Numbered from the stretch's first letter, positions 37,986 to 47,390 are shown. The stretch: 64,000 bases of DNA from Maribacter litoralis (GCF_003075045.1 NZ_QCZD01000001.1:124001-188000), one strand, 5' to 3'. Notes: generated by a model not told the origin, from the sequence alone. A program made the numbers and translations.

Positions 37986-38407
37986 TGAAGCAAGATTACT
38001 TTATTTCTAAAAATAAGAGATTGTTGAATGTAGAAGGAATTCAACAATTTATCGCCTCATCATATTGGGGTAAGGATAGAACTTTAAATGAAGTAAAACT
38101 CTCTATTGAAAATTCGTATTGTTTTGGTATCTATACTAAGGATAATGAACAAATAGGTTTTGCAAGGGTTGTTACCGATTACATCTATTTTGGTTACTTC
38201 ATGGATGTAATCATTTTTGATAAGTTTCAAGGTAAAGGTTATGGTAAAATATTGATAGAAGCCATGCTAGAAGATCCCACTATAAAAAGTCTTAAAACAT
38301 TAGCTTTAAAAACCAAAGATGCTCATCAATTGTATGAGCGATAAGAATTCGATAAAATAGGAGATTCAGCATTATGGATGTCTGTAGATAAACAAATATT
38401 AGCGTAA
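37985..38407 (+). pseudogene. GNAT N-acetyltransferase gene with an in-frame premature stop
   Basis: The frame starts overlapping hisH by one base and encodes a GNAT fold with the acetyl-CoA loop FDKFQGKGYGKILIE. A TAA at 38342-38344 stops it after 119 residues at HQLYER. The same frame continues for 20 codons ([20 protein letters not shown]) to a second stop at 38405, five bases before hisA. The continuation is just what ends other GNAT proteins, so the first stop looks like a recent nonsense change. A truncated product may still fold. A sequencing error is possible. Confidence 0.75.
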
Positions 38408-38411
38408 AAAT

Positions 38412-39143
38412 ATGAGAATAATACCAGCCATAGATATCATTGACGGTAAGTGTGTACGTCTTTCAAAAGGCGACTATGATACTAAAAAAATATACAATGA
38501 AAATCCGTTAGAGGTTGCAAAAGAGTTTGAAGCGCACGGAATTAAACATTTGCATTTGGTAGATTTAGATGGTGCAAAATCAAAGCATATTGTAAATCAT
38601 AAGGTTTTGGAACAAATTGCTACCAAGACTGGTCTGCAGATAGATTTTGGAGGCGGATTAAAAACTGATGAAGATTTGCGTATCGCTTTTGAAAGTGGAG
38701 CCAAGCAAATTACAGGTGGTAGTATTGCGGTTAAGGATGCTGAAACATTTCTTGGTTGGATAGAAAAGCATGGTGCTGATAAAATAATATTAGGTGCAGA
38801 TGCCATGGATGAAAAAGTTGCTGTATCAGGTTGGTTAGAAGAGTCAAAAGAAGAATTGATTCCCTTTATTCAGAGTTATCAATCAAAAGGTATACAATAT
38901 GTTATTTGTACAGATATTAGTAAAGATGGTATGCTAGAAGGTCCGTCTTTCGACTTGTATTCCAAAATTATAAGTTCAACAGACGCAGGTTTAAAGCTAA
39001 TAGCTAGTGGCGGAATATCTACTTTTGACGAGTTACCAAAACTAGCCGAAATGGGTTGTGAGGGTACTATCATCGGTAAGGCGATTTATGAAAATAGAAT
39101 CAGTCTTAAGCAATTGGAATCGTATATTTTAAATAATGGATAA
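38412..39143 (+). CDS. hisA: ProFAR isomerase (phosphoribosylformimino-AICAR-phosphate isomerase)
   Basis: 243-residue TIM barrel. The N-terminal [20 protein letters not shown], the phosphate loops [10 protein letters not shown] and LIASGGIST, and the catalytic aspartates in the first and CTDISKDGM strands are present. It performs the Amadori rearrangement before HisHF. The DinB gene start overlaps its last eight bases. Confidence 0.95.
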   Translation: MRIIPAIDIIDGKCVRLSKGDYDTKKIYNENPLEVAKEFEAHGIKHLHLVDLDGAKSKHIVNHKVLEQIATKTGLQIDFGGGLKTDEDLRIAFESGAKQITGGSIAVKDAETFLGWIEKHGADKIILGADAMDEKVAVSGWLEESKEELIPFIQSYQSKGIQYVICTDISKDGMLEGPSFDLYSKIISSTDAGLKLIASGGISTFDELPKLAEMGCEGTIIGKAIYENRISLKQLESYILNNG

Positions 39144-39651
39144 GGAATTTCAAATCATAGAAGAGTTAAAGCAGAATGCTCTGTATCGTATAGATGAAAG
39201 CACGCGTATGATTAAGAAAAGTCTTGCTGATATATCTGAAGAAGAAGTATGGCAAAAACCGAACGATGCTTTAAATAGTATTGCAAATTTAATGCTTCAT
39301 CTATGTGGTAATATATCACAATATGCCATTTCATCGTTAGGAGAAACTGAAGATACAAGAAATCGCGATGTAGAATTTGCTACTACCGGCGGTTTCACAA
39401 AAGAGGAACTGATGAAGAAGTTAGATGATGTTGTTGACTCGGCAAAAAGAATCATTTTTGATGCTACACCAGAGCAATTAGTACGTAAACGTTCTGTACA
39501 AGGCTTTTCCTTTTCGGGAATAGGTATTATTCTACATGTGGTCGAGCATTATTCGTATCATACCGGGCAAATAGCCTTTTGGGTAAAACAGTTGAAGAAT
39601 AAAGACCTTGGCTTTTATGACGGAGTAGATTTGACTATAAAAAATAAGTAA
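39136..39651 (+). CDS. DinB-family protein inside the his operon
   Basis: 171 residues. A DinB-like four-helix fold is suggested by [19 protein letters not shown] (first His) and the C-terminal [20 protein letters not shown] with a histidine pair. It is translationally coupled to hisA by an eight-base overlap. It has no known histidine role and is probably a passenger; a second DinB gene (13278-13799) is only distantly similar. Confidence 0.8.
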   Translation: MDKEFQIIEELKQNALYRIDESTRMIKKSLADISEEEVWQKPNDALNSIANLMLHLCGNISQYAISSLGETEDTRNRDVEFATTGGFTKEELMKKLDDVVDSAKRIIFDATPEQLVRKRSVQGFSFSGIGIILHVVEHYSYHTGQIAFWVKQLKNKDLGFYDGVDLTIKNK

Positions 39652-39823
39652 CGAGAAAATAGTATCAAGTACAGAGTACAAAGTACGAAGTATCAAATGT
39701 CGGGTACAAGGTACAAAGTTAGAAGACTAGAATAGCTGTAAACAACTACTTGATATTGAAATAGAATATTTATTATAAGAAACTTAGTACTTATTACGAA
39801 GTACTTAATACTTTTTAAAAAAA
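39652..39823 (+). repeat. GTACAAAGTAC-type degenerate tandem repeat tract before hisF
   Basis: The 172-base gap is largely made of variants such as AGTACAGAGTACAAAGTACG, GGTACAAGGTACAAAGT and CGAAGTACTTAATACT. Both orientations occur, so the tract is partly palindromic. No gene or promoter box is evident. Confidence 0.7.
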
Positions 39824-40579
39824 ATGCTTGCAAAAAGAATAATTCCTTGTTTGGACATCAAAGACGGTAGAACCGTAAAAGGTATCAATTTCGTTGATTT
39901 GCGTGATGCTGGTGACCCTGTTGAACTTGCTGAAATATATAGTAAAGAAGGGGCAGATGAATTGGTCTTTTTAGACATTTCTGCTACCGAGCAAAAACGT
40001 AAAACTTTGGCGGACTTAGTATATCGTGTTGCTGAAAAAGTAAATATACCGTTTACCGTTGGTGGCGGAATTTCTTCTGTTGAAGACGTTGATATTCTCC
40101 TTCAAAACGGGGCGGATAAAGTTTCCATCAACTCATCTGCAGTAAAGAATCCGCAATTGATTAACGATTTGGTTGCAAAATTTGGCTCGCAATGTATTGT
40201 AGTTGCCATAGATGCCAAACAGATCAATGGAGAATGGATTGTTCATTTAGTAGGAGGTAAGGTGCCAACGGAACGAAAGTTGTTTGAATGGGCTAAGGAG
40301 GTAGAAGAGCGTGGAGCGGGAGAAATCTTATTCACCTCTATGGATAATGATGGCACAAAAGACGGATTTGCGAATGAAGCCTTGGCACGTTTATCGACAG
40401 AACTGAATATTCCTATCATTGCATCGGGTGGAGCGGGTAATAAGCAGCATTTTACAGATACTTTTATAGAAGGTAAGGCAGATGCCGCCTTAGCAGCAAG
40501 TGTTTTCCATTTTAAGGAAATAGGAATTCAGGAATTGAAACTTGAGTTACAGGGGAACGGGATTCCGGTTAGGGTTTAG
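39824..40579 (+). CDS. hisF: Imidazole glycerol phosphate synthase, cyclase subunit
   Basis: 251-residue TIM barrel. N-terminal [18 protein letters not shown] with catalytic Asp11, FTVGGGISS and IIASGGAGN phosphate loops, and [13 protein letters not shown] with the second catalytic aspartate are visible. It joins HisH to make IGP and AICAR. Confidence 0.96.
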   Translation: MLAKRIIPCLDIKDGRTVKGINFVDLRDAGDPVELAEIYSKEGADELVFLDISATEQKRKTLADLVYRVAEKVNIPFTVGGGISSVEDVDILLQNGADKVSINSSAVKNPQLINDLVAKFGSQCIVVAIDAKQINGEWIVHLVGGKVPTERKLFEWAKEVEERGAGEILFTSMDNDGTKDGFANEALARLSTELNIPIIASGGAGNKQHFTDTFIEGKADAALAASVFHFKEIGIQELKLELQGNGIPVRV

Positions 40580-40680
40580 TTTGCAGTACCAGTGAGCAGC
40601 ACCAGCAGGCAGTACCAGTAGGCAGTACCAGTAGGCAGTATCAGTTTTCAGTAACAGCTGACAGTGACAGTCATTAGGCA
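40580..40680 (+). repeat. AGTACCAGTAGGC tandem repeat after hisF
   Basis: About four units of GCAGTACCAGTAG, then CAGTATCAGTTTTCAGTAAC. Its reverse complement (CTGAAAACTGATACTGCC) occurs identically in the tract at 57786-57975, so the two are the same dispersed family. Confidence 0.75.
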
Positions 40681-40683
40681 GAA

Positions 40684-40760
40684 TGTCATCTTGAGCGCAG
40701 TCGAAGGCTTCGGAACACGAATTTTCACTTTGGTTACGCTCAGTGATCAGGACAGTACTA
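40684..40760 (+). repeat. REP-like inverted element between hisF and hisIE
   Basis: TCTTGAGCGCAGTCGAAGGC and TTTGGTTACGCTCAGTGATC form imperfect inverted arms around a short AT-rich centre. One arm recurs at 34733. This matches extragenic palindromic elements common in Flavobacteriia. Confidence 0.6.
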
Positions 40761-40802
40761 AAGACTTAGAAAAGAATAAAATAAAATTAGAATACAATAC
40801 AT

Positions 40803-41411
40803 ATGGAGTTTAAAACACCGGATTGGGATAAAACGAACGACGGATTAATACCTGCAATCATTCAAGATGCACGTACAAAAAACGTATTAATGTTAGGCTA
40901 TATGAATGCCGAAGCATTAACTAAAACTACCGAAACGGGTAAGGTAACTTTCTTTAGTCGCTCAAAACAGCGCTTATGGACCAAAGGAGAAGAAAGCGGT
41001 AATTTTCTAAATTTGGTTTCTATAAAAAATGACTGTGATCAAGATTCATTACTTATCACGGTAAACCCTGTGGGACCAACCTGCCATACAGGAACTGATA
41101 CGTGTTGGAACGAGGTTAACGATTCTAACTTCGGATTTTTATCTGAGCTTGAGGCTACTATTGAGCAAAGACGTACTGCCGCCGATGGTGAAAAATCATA
41201 TGTAGCTTCTTTATTTGGAAAAGGTATCAATAAAATTGCCCAAAAAGTAGGGGAGGAAGCGGTTGAAACCGTTATTGAGGCTATGGATAATAATGATGAA
41301 CTGTTCTTATACGAAAGTGCAGATTTATTGTTTCACTACTTAATGTTATTGCAGGCAAAAGGCTTTACGCTTAAAGATATTGAGGCGGAGTTAATGAAGA
41401 GAAAAAAGTAA
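40803..41411 (+). CDS. hisI: Bifunctional phosphoribosyl-AMP cyclohydrolase / phosphoribosyl-ATP pyrophosphatase
   Basis: 202 residues, the fused HisIE form. The HisI half has WTKGEESGNFLNLVSIKNDCDQDS and the metal-binding CHTGTDTCW; the HisE half has GKGINKIAQKVGEEAVETVIEA. It catalyses steps 2 and 3. Last gene of the operon; no clear hairpin lies between it and the convergent methyltransferase. Confidence 0.95.
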   Translation: MEFKTPDWDKTNDGLIPAIIQDARTKNVLMLGYMNAEALTKTTETGKVTFFSRSKQRLWTKGEESGNFLNLVSIKNDCDQDSLLITVNPVGPTCHTGTDTCWNEVNDSNFGFLSELEATIEQRRTAADGEKSYVASLFGKGINKIAQKVGEEAVETVIEAMDNNDELFLYESADLLFHYLMLLQAKGFTLKDIEAELMKRKK

Positions 41412-41422
41412 TTTGACACTTT

Positions 41423-42160
41423 TTACTTCAAAACAGTATACGCAGTTAAATATGTATTTGCTTTTAGCGTGATATTTTCAGATTCCAATTTGTTTTGTAA
41501 TTGCTGTATAAGTAGTTCAAATAAATTTTCTGGTCCGAATGTGTTAGACAACTTAGCATAATCTTCTTTTGAGGATAGTAATAGATGTGCCAGATCAGGT
41601 ATTGTTATTTCAAGGTCTATAGCTTGTTTATATTGCTCATCAAGGGTTATTGCTGCTGTTTGTAAGCCAGTAAAGTTTTCCTCATGATTATAATTGCTTG
41701 CTATGTGCGTTTCTTCAATGACTCCAAGAAGCTTGAATATCGGTGATAAAAGTATTTCAAAATCATAGGCTATGACTTTGGCATTTGTTTTACTCACTCT
41801 AATGCTCTCATCTAATATTTCTTGTGATTTGGCATAGAATAAAGAACCTGCAAACGTTATGATATCAAAACTATCATCATTAAAATCTAGCACGTTGTTT
41901 TTCATCGTTTGGTAAGTTACAGAAGGGTGCTCAATAGACTTCTGTATCATTTCTTGGCTTGGGTCAACACCTATTACCTTTTTACAAAATGCAGATAAAC
42001 TAATGGCAGATTGCCCTGTTCCACAACCAATATCTAAACCTAAATCAACTTTTTCATGATTTGGCAAATAGCTTTCTAAAATCTTTGTGTGTAATAGAGG
42101 TCTGTACGATGCGTAGTGAAAGGCAGTAATTTGGTCGTAATCTTTAATCATTTTACTCAT
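41423..42160 (-). CDS. Class I SAM-dependent methyltransferase
   Basis: 245 residues. Motif I LGLDIGCGTGQSAISL near residue 40 and the acidic GVDPSQEMI strand are typical of class I enzymes. Substrate unknown. It overlaps the upstream GNAT gene by eight bases, so the two are translationally coupled. Confidence 0.82.
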   Translation of the reverse strand: MSKMIKDYDQITAFHYASYRPLLHTKILESYLPNHEKVDLGLDIGCGTGQSAISLSAFCKKVIGVDPSQEMIQKSIEHPSVTYQTMKNNVLDFNDDSFDIITFAGSLFYAKSQEILDESIRVSKTNAKVIAYDFEILLSPIFKLLGVIEETHIASNYNHEENFTGLQTAAITLDEQYKQAIDLEITIPDLAHLLLSSKEDYAKLSNTFGPENLFELLIQQLQNKLESENITLKANTYLTAYTVLK

Positions 42161-42572
42161 ATTGAAAAATCCGCTCCATGATTACAAAATCGATTCCGCC
42201 TTTAACATAGGTTGTATTCGTTTTGGTCATATTAAATTTAGTATAATAATCGCTTTTGTTTTGTCTGGCATTACACCAAATTCTTTTAAGTTTTTTGGTA
42301 TGTGCAATGTGCATGATCTCATTTAATAGCATACTACCAAAACCTTGACCTTGATAAGCTTCTAAAGTTGCAAATTTTCTGAATTGGGCTTCTTTACCAT
42401 TTATGAATAACGAAATTATAGAGGTAAGTTGGTCGTCTACATAAAGTCCGTAATGCAGACCTTTATCGTCTTCCGGTAGTTTTACAAACTCCAATGGCTG
42501 GTTAGGCCACATGACCTTATGTCTTATGGGGATAGCTTGCTCTGCGGTTATCTCAATTATTTTTGTGGTCAT
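42153..42572 (-). CDS. GNAT family N-acetyltransferase
   Basis: 139 residues with the acetyl-CoA motif LEAYQGQGFGSMLLNEI and a C-terminal NKSDYYTKFNM strand. The opening (AEQAIPIRHKVMWPNQP) is seen in a Bacteroidota subgroup. Upstream partner of the methyltransferase. Substrate unknown. Confidence 0.82.
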   Translation of the reverse strand: MTTKIIEITAEQAIPIRHKVMWPNQPLEFVKLPEDDKGLHYGLYVDDQLTSIISLFINGKEAQFRKFATLEAYQGQGFGSMLLNEIMHIAHTKKLKRIWCNARQNKSDYYTKFNMTKTNTTYVKGGIDFVIMERIFQYE

Positions 42573-42615
42573 TGGTTGCGCTTGTACCTGACTTCAAATA
42601 TAGCGAGCTTCTTCA

Positions 42616-42795
42616 TTATTTAAGCACCAAAGTCTCTTGTACTTTTGCAATCGATACCCATTTAAATGGAATAGGGGACCATTTTGTTTTAGTGCTCTTT
42701 TTGAATGTCGACTCGTTCTTTATAAAAACTTGATTGTTTTCGGTAAATACGTGTTGTGTCTCTATAACTTTTTTAGATTTCTTTTTTCTGATCAT
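42616..42795 (-). CDS. Small basic 59-residue protein coupled to the outer-membrane protein gene
   Basis: The ATG at 42795 overlaps the stop of the upstream gene as ATGA, the sign of translational coupling. The frame closes with TAA at 42616. The protein is very lysine-rich at the start (MIRKKKSKKVIE) and has a WSPIPFKWVSIAK segment near residues 39-51. No signal peptide, no recognised domain. It is too short for most gene finders, but the coupled position supports it. Confidence 0.55.
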   Translation of the reverse strand: MIRKKKSKKVIETQHVFTENNQVFIKNESTFKKSTKTKWSPIPFKWVSIAKVQETLVLK

Positions 42796-43460
42796 TGCAC
42801 GTTTTTCTTATATCGGTTACGTCCCATATTAAATATGCCCACTTTTATGCCTATACCGGCAGAAAATCCGTTTATTCTAGAAATTCTGGTGGGTGGAAGT
42901 TCTATTCTGCTTGAAAAGCGATATTTTATTCCTGCTTCTAATTGTAAGTATCTTGAAATATTGAAAAGAGCATTTATTCCTGGTTCGGCTACAAACACTT
43001 CATCAAAGTCATCCTCATCAAGTTCTTCTTCAAAATTATCATCATGTTTCACCTTGTCGTCTATATACCCCACAGCACCAGCTCCCAATAATAGTGGGAA
43101 GGATAGATTAACACGACTTTTGCTAAAAAAAATGGGTTCTAAATGTAGACCTCCATAAACAGCAATAAGGTCTTCATATCTAGAAAGGCTATTGTTGTAT
43201 ATGTCTTGTTCGGAATAAAGAAAGTTACCTACAAAACCAACCTCAAATTGTTGATTCGCGACATAAGCTATTTTTAAACCTCCTATATAAGCGTTCTCTT
43301 CGTCAATTTCACCTAATCCCATATTTATGCCCACATACACACCATGTACAACATTATTACGGTCATTAAATTCAAGGTATTCATCGGTTTCATCTTGCCC
43401 ATAGCTCACAAAAGCGGAAAGGAACAATGCAAATAAAAGGGTTACTTGAAGTGGTTTCAT
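42792..43460 (-). CDS. Probable outer-membrane beta-barrel protein
   Basis: About 222 residues from the ATG at 43460, which begins a Sec signal (MKPLQVTLLFALFLSAFVSYGQ); the upstream ATG at 43529 would precede the signal by 23 residues. The mature part is rich in alternating hydrophobic strands (GVYVGINMGLGEI, GGLKIAYVANQQFEVGFVGNFL) as in small eight-stranded barrels. An acidic insert EEELDEDDFDE lies near residues 153-163. Function unknown. Confidence 0.75.
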   Translation of the reverse strand: MKPLQVTLLFALFLSAFVSYGQDETDEYLEFNDRNNVVHGVYVGINMGLGEIDEENAYIGGLKIAYVANQQFEVGFVGNFLYSEQDIYNNSLSRYEDLIAVYGGLHLEPIFFSKSRVNLSFPLLLGAGAVGYIDDKVKHDDNFEEELDEDDFDEVFVAEPGINALFNISRYLQLEAGIKYRFSSRIELPPTRISRINGFSAGIGIKVGIFNMGRNRYKKNVQ

Positions 43461-43590
43461 TACTGTTTGATTTTTTGATTGATTATCTAATAGACAACCT
43501 AAGCAACAAATAGTTGCATCAAAAACCATTATTTTTATAATAAAACCTAAAATTCTATATTATGTTGTGTAAAAGTAGGGCTAATTGCTT

Positions 43591-43911
43591 TTAAACGTGC
43601 TGGTTAACCGTGTCGTTGGCTCCCCAAGAATCTAAACTGAGTAAAATAGGCTTTAGTGATTTTCCACGTTCCGTTAATCCGTATTCTACTTTTGGTGGCA
43701 CAACGGGAAAAACCTCTCTTTTTACCAATCCGTCTTTTTCCAATTCACGTACGGTTTGGGTAAACATTTTATTGGAGATTCCCGGTACCTTTTTTTGTAG
43801 CACTCCAGAGCGTAATGCACCGTCTAAAAGATGAAAAAGTACAATGGGTTTCCATTTGGTACCAATTAAGTTCATGGTATGATCTAAAGGGCAATATTTT
43901 TTAGAATTCAT
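43591..43911 (-). CDS. HxlR-family winged-helix regulator
   Basis: 106 residues. The family signature is KKYCPLDHTMNLIGTKWKPIVLFHLLDG with an N-terminal cysteine, then PGISNKMFTQTVRELEKDGLVKRE. HxlR proteins often sense reactive electrophiles or oxidants through that cysteine. Divergent from the VOC gene, the usual arrangement of regulator and target. Confidence 0.9.
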   Translation of the reverse strand: MNSKKYCPLDHTMNLIGTKWKPIVLFHLLDGALRSGVLQKKVPGISNKMFTQTVRELEKDGLVKREVFPVVPPKVEYGLTERGKSLKPILLSLDSWGANDTVNQHV

Positions 43912-44029
43912 TTTAAATGTAAATAATTGAAAATTAGTATAATACTCCTTTTGGTAACTATAATACTTTTAGGTAAGTTATTGTTAATAAGGCAAATATA
44001 GATTTATTTTGTGCCATAAAATAATTGTT

Positions 44030-44542
44030 ATGAAAACAAATACAGCATACCCAAAATCATTTTCACATATTGGTATTACCGTGCCAGATTTAGAGAAAGC
44101 GGTAGCATTTTACTCAGAGGTAATGGGATGGTACGTCATCATGAAACCTTCAAAAATCAAAAAAGAGAAAGAAACTGCCATAGGAATCATGTGCATTGAT
44201 GTTTTTGGCGATGATTGGGAAGAGTTTGAAATAGCACATATGTCTACATCAGATGGTATTGGTGTGGAATTGTTCTCCTTTCCGCATGGGGTAAAGGAAG
44301 CGCCAGAATTTAATCCGTTCAATACCGGATTGTTCCACTTTTGTATTCAAGACCCTAATATTGAAGATTTGGTCGCTAAAATTGTAGCACATGGCGGTAA
44401 GCAAAGAATGCCTATTCGTGAGTATTACCCAAAAGACAAACCTTATAAAATGTGTTATGTAGAAGACCCTTTCGGAATTGTATTTGAGGTATATACCCAC
44501 AGTTATGAGTTAACATATTCTTCTGGAGCATATTCTGAATAA
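44030..44542 (+). CDS. VOC-family (glyoxalase/bleomycin resistance fold) protein
   Basis: 170 residues from the ATG at 44030; the ATG at 44009 would add seven poorly typical residues. HIGITVPDLEKAVAFYSEVMGW at the N-terminus and DPFGIVFEVYTHSYE at the C-terminus give the metal-binding His and Glu of the fold. Could be a lactoylglutathione lyase-like or dioxygenase-like enzyme. Probably controlled by the divergent HxlR regulator. A terminator follows. Confidence 0.85.
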   Translation: MKTNTAYPKSFSHIGITVPDLEKAVAFYSEVMGWYVIMKPSKIKKEKETAIGIMCIDVFGDDWEEFEIAHMSTSDGIGVELFSFPHGVKEAPEFNPFNTGLFHFCIQDPNIEDLVAKIVAHGGKQRMPIREYYPKDKPYKMCYVEDPFGIVFEVYTHSYELTYSSGAYSE

Positions 44543-44564
44543 TATTTTTTAAGTTAATAGGATG

Positions 44565-44604
44565 AAATGCGATTAGCGGTAAACAGTACCACTAATCGCA
44601 TTTT
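44565..44604 (+). terminator. Rho-independent terminator after the VOC gene
   Basis: A perfect 12-bp stem AAATGCGATTAG/CTAATCGCATTT around a 16-base loop, followed by TACTTTT. It lies 23 bases after the stop. Confidence 0.85.
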
Positions 44605-44747
44605 ACTTTTATGTAATGAAGCACATATCGTTCACTACTTTATTAAATTTTACAATTTTATCATCTTGGACAGTTTTTCTATAGTTCAAATTTTATATAT
44701 ATTTATCTATCCCTCAGACTGTTTCATTTTAAAACCACCATGCTACC

Positions 44748-45755
44748 ATGAAATTATCTGTCCAATTTTTTCGTTTACTTATCTCAAGCATTATCTGGCT
44801 TTTATTCGTTTCGTTGTCTTTTTCCAATACCAACGATTCTTATACAACTTCACCAGTTGAGTTGGAGTTTAAAACAGACGGACTCTATTTTGCCGAATTT
44901 TATGATTACATATATCGCGGTCATTTTGAAAATTTGGAGATAAAAAGAGACGACATGATTTTTATGCTAATTTTCGATAAATATTTACGTGCCTACGGCG
45001 GTAAGTGCGATAGTTATTTACCGCAGAACAAGGTAGAGATTATGAATGAAGTCTGTAAGACCGAAGAAGTTACAAAAAATGGATGGGGAGATGTTATTAA
45101 TAGGGTTTGTATTGAATATACTTGGGTAGGTAGTGGCTTGTATGCCAAGCCGGAATTATATGATGCTTATGCGGAAATTGATCAAATTCAAAGATCCAAA
45201 GGTTTAAATACTATGGTGCAAATGATCACCGACCCCAACAGTATGGGCAATTCGGTCGATTTGATTCATAAAACAAACGGATTGAAAAATGACATGATAA
45301 AACTGTTTCAAATGAACGCTTGTAATAGTGCAGGTTTAAAAAGTTTCGATGAAAATTTAGAATTATTTGCACTGAACAAAGCATCAATTAGAATGCAGCA
45401 GGCTAGTAAGTATACCGCCATGAAGAAATCTGGCGGACCAACAGGGGATCAAAATTTCAATAAGTTGATAGATGATCTGGTATATGACCAATCTAAAACT
45501 TGGGCTTTTAATAGATATACTGCCGGTAGTATTTCTAATGTTCAATCTTCTGTAAGGGATAGTGAAGGTAGACCAAGGGAACTCAGTGCCAATTATAGCT
45601 TTTCCGGATTTAGTGGAAACAGTAGGGGTTCCGTGCGTATAACATTTGAAAACGGATTGCCCAAGTGTATCTATTTTTATGATTACCCGCAGAACTGCAA
45701 AACGCCTAATAGTAGTATTTTGGCGGCTTTTGCAGCGGGTAAGTATTCAAAATGA
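44748..45755 (+). CDS. Exported hypothetical protein
   Basis: 335 residues with a signal peptide (FFRLLISSIIWLLFVSLSFS, cleavage near residue 26). The mature part has several cysteines and aromatic stretches but no recognised domain. The final part (GLPKCIYFYDYPQNC) has a paired cysteine. It ends 23 bases before the convergent DUF4097-like gene and no hairpin was seen between them. Confidence 0.7.
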   Translation: MKLSVQFFRLLISSIIWLLFVSLSFSNTNDSYTTSPVELEFKTDGLYFAEFYDYIYRGHFENLEIKRDDMIFMLIFDKYLRAYGGKCDSYLPQNKVEIMNEVCKTEEVTKNGWGDVINRVCIEYTWVGSGLYAKPELYDAYAEIDQIQRSKGLNTMVQMITDPNSMGNSVDLIHKTNGLKNDMIKLFQMNACNSAGLKSFDENLELFALNKASIRMQQASKYTAMKKSGGPTGDQNFNKLIDDLVYDQSKTWAFNRYTAGSISNVQSSVRDSEGRPRELSANYSFSGFSGNSRGSVRITFENGLPKCIYFYDYPQNCKTPNSSILAAFAAGKYSK

Positions 45756-45778
45756 TGCTTTTTTAAAGTATGGATTGA

Positions 45779-46867
45779 TTAAATTTCCTTCAACAGAACC
45801 ACACCCTTTTTGCCTGAAATGGTAATTTTGCCCTTGCCATTTTTACCATAGGCTGCCTTTATTTCGCGTAACTTTTTGCCTTTGTCGAGCATTTTTGAAT
45901 CTACGTTGTGAAAAGTTTTCGGTAAGCGAACCAAGCCTTCTTCCAAGGTAGCGGAAAATTCGTGGGGAAAGTTGAAAATATTGATATTTACTTCAGATGA
46001 TTCTTGATCAAGGCTTATTCTAGAGCTTGGTGTCAAAATACGTTCCACCCAGAGATCGGAAATTTTTAAGTTCAAATCAATATCCTTTTTAAGACGATGT
46101 ATGCGTAGCTTACTGAATTTAAGATTTCCATACAGCGTGCCCATTTCTTTAATATCCACCTCGTCTTTGTTGGAATAAAGCTCTAAAGATTCTACCAATT
46201 GTACATCAATAGTGCTTCCGCTAGTATTTAGTCGCATGGTGTTGGCATGGTCCATATCCAATCCACCGTTTTTAATATCTATATTGGCATAGTTGATGTT
46301 TTTAGCTCTTAATTTTCCGTATTTCATAGTAACATCGGCTTTGTTCAAATTATCGCTCATCCACATATCTCCATGCTGCACATCTGCCATTAATACACCC
46401 ACCCAATCTTCTATGAATACATCGCCAAAAGTGTTGATAATTTCTAACTCTACCTTTTGCGGTACATACACTTTATAGTCTATTTGTACGTTGCCGCGGT
46501 CAAAATCGAACGGATTCGCTTTTTCAAAAAGGTTAGCGAAGAATCCGGAGTTCTTATCGGCTATTTCATAATTGACCGATATAAACTTATCGCTGTGCCT
46601 AATAACTGGGGTTATTCTATTTAAAAATTCTTTGGCATTTTCTCGCTTCTTATCGGTTATGGTAATACTTACGGTAATGGAAACTTCGTCTTTGATCCAT
46701 CCGTAGATATTTATATTGCCATATTTATTCTCTACGTGTAGCTCTCCCGAATTATTGAACGGGTAGATTTCCTTTATTTCCTTTGAAACCTTTTCTTGCG
46801 CTATGGCAGTAAAACCTAGTGCCAACGCCAAGGCGAACAGCATGAGTTTTTTACAAAGTATATCCAT
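45779..46867 (-). CDS. DUF4097/adhesin-like exported protein of a sigma-factor operon
   Basis: 362 residues with an N-terminal signal (KLMLFALALALGFTAIA). The mature part reads as a repeated beta-solenoid-like series (GELHVENKYGNINIYGW, VELEIINTFGDVFIEDW, DVTMKYGKLRAKNINYANIDI) typical of DUF4097-type proteins, which are often encoded beside ECF sigma/anti-sigma pairs. It overlaps the anti-sigma gene by 17 bases. Probable envelope-stress sensor or surface structure; role inferred from context. Confidence 0.75.
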   Translation of the reverse strand: MDILCKKLMLFALALALGFTAIAQEKVSKEIKEIYPFNNSGELHVENKYGNINIYGWIKDEVSITVSITITDKKRENAKEFLNRITPVIRHSDKFISVNYEIADKNSGFFANLFEKANPFDFDRGNVQIDYKVYVPQKVELEIINTFGDVFIEDWVGVLMADVQHGDMWMSDNLNKADVTMKYGKLRAKNINYANIDIKNGGLDMDHANTMRLNTSGSTIDVQLVESLELYSNKDEVDIKEMGTLYGNLKFSKLRIHRLKKDIDLNLKISDLWVERILTPSSRISLDQESSEVNINIFNFPHEFSATLEEGLVRLPKTFHNVDSKMLDKGKKLREIKAAYGKNGKGKITISGKKGVVLLKEI

Positions 46868-47390
46868 AATCGTCTTCTTTAATTTTAGATTCGTTTAGCT
46901 GCTGCAATAGATTCTCAATGAGTTCTATGCGCTTTCTATAATTAGCTACAATAGCTTCTAACACTTGTTCATTATCAAGGTTATTCTGCATTTCAAGTTT
47001 TAGTTGCTCATATTCGGCATCTAATTCTACCATAAATGACAAGAATTCTTCTTTGTCGGCATCAGATAGCTGACTATTGTTTTGTACCAATTGTACTTGG
47101 TAAGAAACCAAACCTTGGTAATGCATATCTATATCTTGCAATTCTTGAGATACAAATTGGCTTTCCGTTGTGGGGCTGGCAAAGAAATTGAACCCTATTG
47201 CTCCAGAAATACCCAATAGAATAAGAATACTTGCCGCTATACGTAGCATTGGTGATTTCCAGAGGGGAATCTCTTTTGTTCGCTCTTCGTTCAATTGCGA
47301 TGCTATATTCGCCCAGATTTTTTCACGGTCTGCTCGGTGGTCATCAAATACCGCCTTATTGTCCCGTATATGTTTTTCAAATTGATCCAT
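46851..47390 (-). CDS. Probable membrane-bound anti-sigma factor
   Basis: 179 residues. A cytoplasmic N-terminal region (FEKHIRDNKAVFDDHRADREKIW) is followed by one transmembrane helix (LRIAASILILLGISGAIGF, about 68-86) and a helical extracytoplasmic tail with coiled-coil character. It overlaps the sigma factor stop by one base (TAATG), which couples their translation. No ZAS zinc motif is seen, so the anti-sigma role rests on context. Confidence 0.7.
   Translation of the reverse strand: MDQFEKHIRDNKAVFDDHRADREKIWANIASQLNEERTKEIPLWKSPMLRIAASILILLGISGAIGFNFFASPTTESQFVSQELQDIDMHYQGLVSYQVQLVQNNSQLSDADKEEFLSFMVELDAEYEQLKLEMQNNLDNEQVLEAIVANYRKRIELIENLLQQLNESKIKEDDYGYTL

Noticed and set aside
42637-43158. 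A plus-strand open frame over the outer-membrane protein operon
   Set aside because: It is a shadow of the minus-strand barrel protein and the 59-residue gene; serine-rich low-complexity translation gives it away.
44567-44860. A plus-strand open frame across the VOC terminator
   Set aside because: It runs through a clear terminator hairpin and overlaps the signal peptide gene in another frame; aromatic-rich AT noise.
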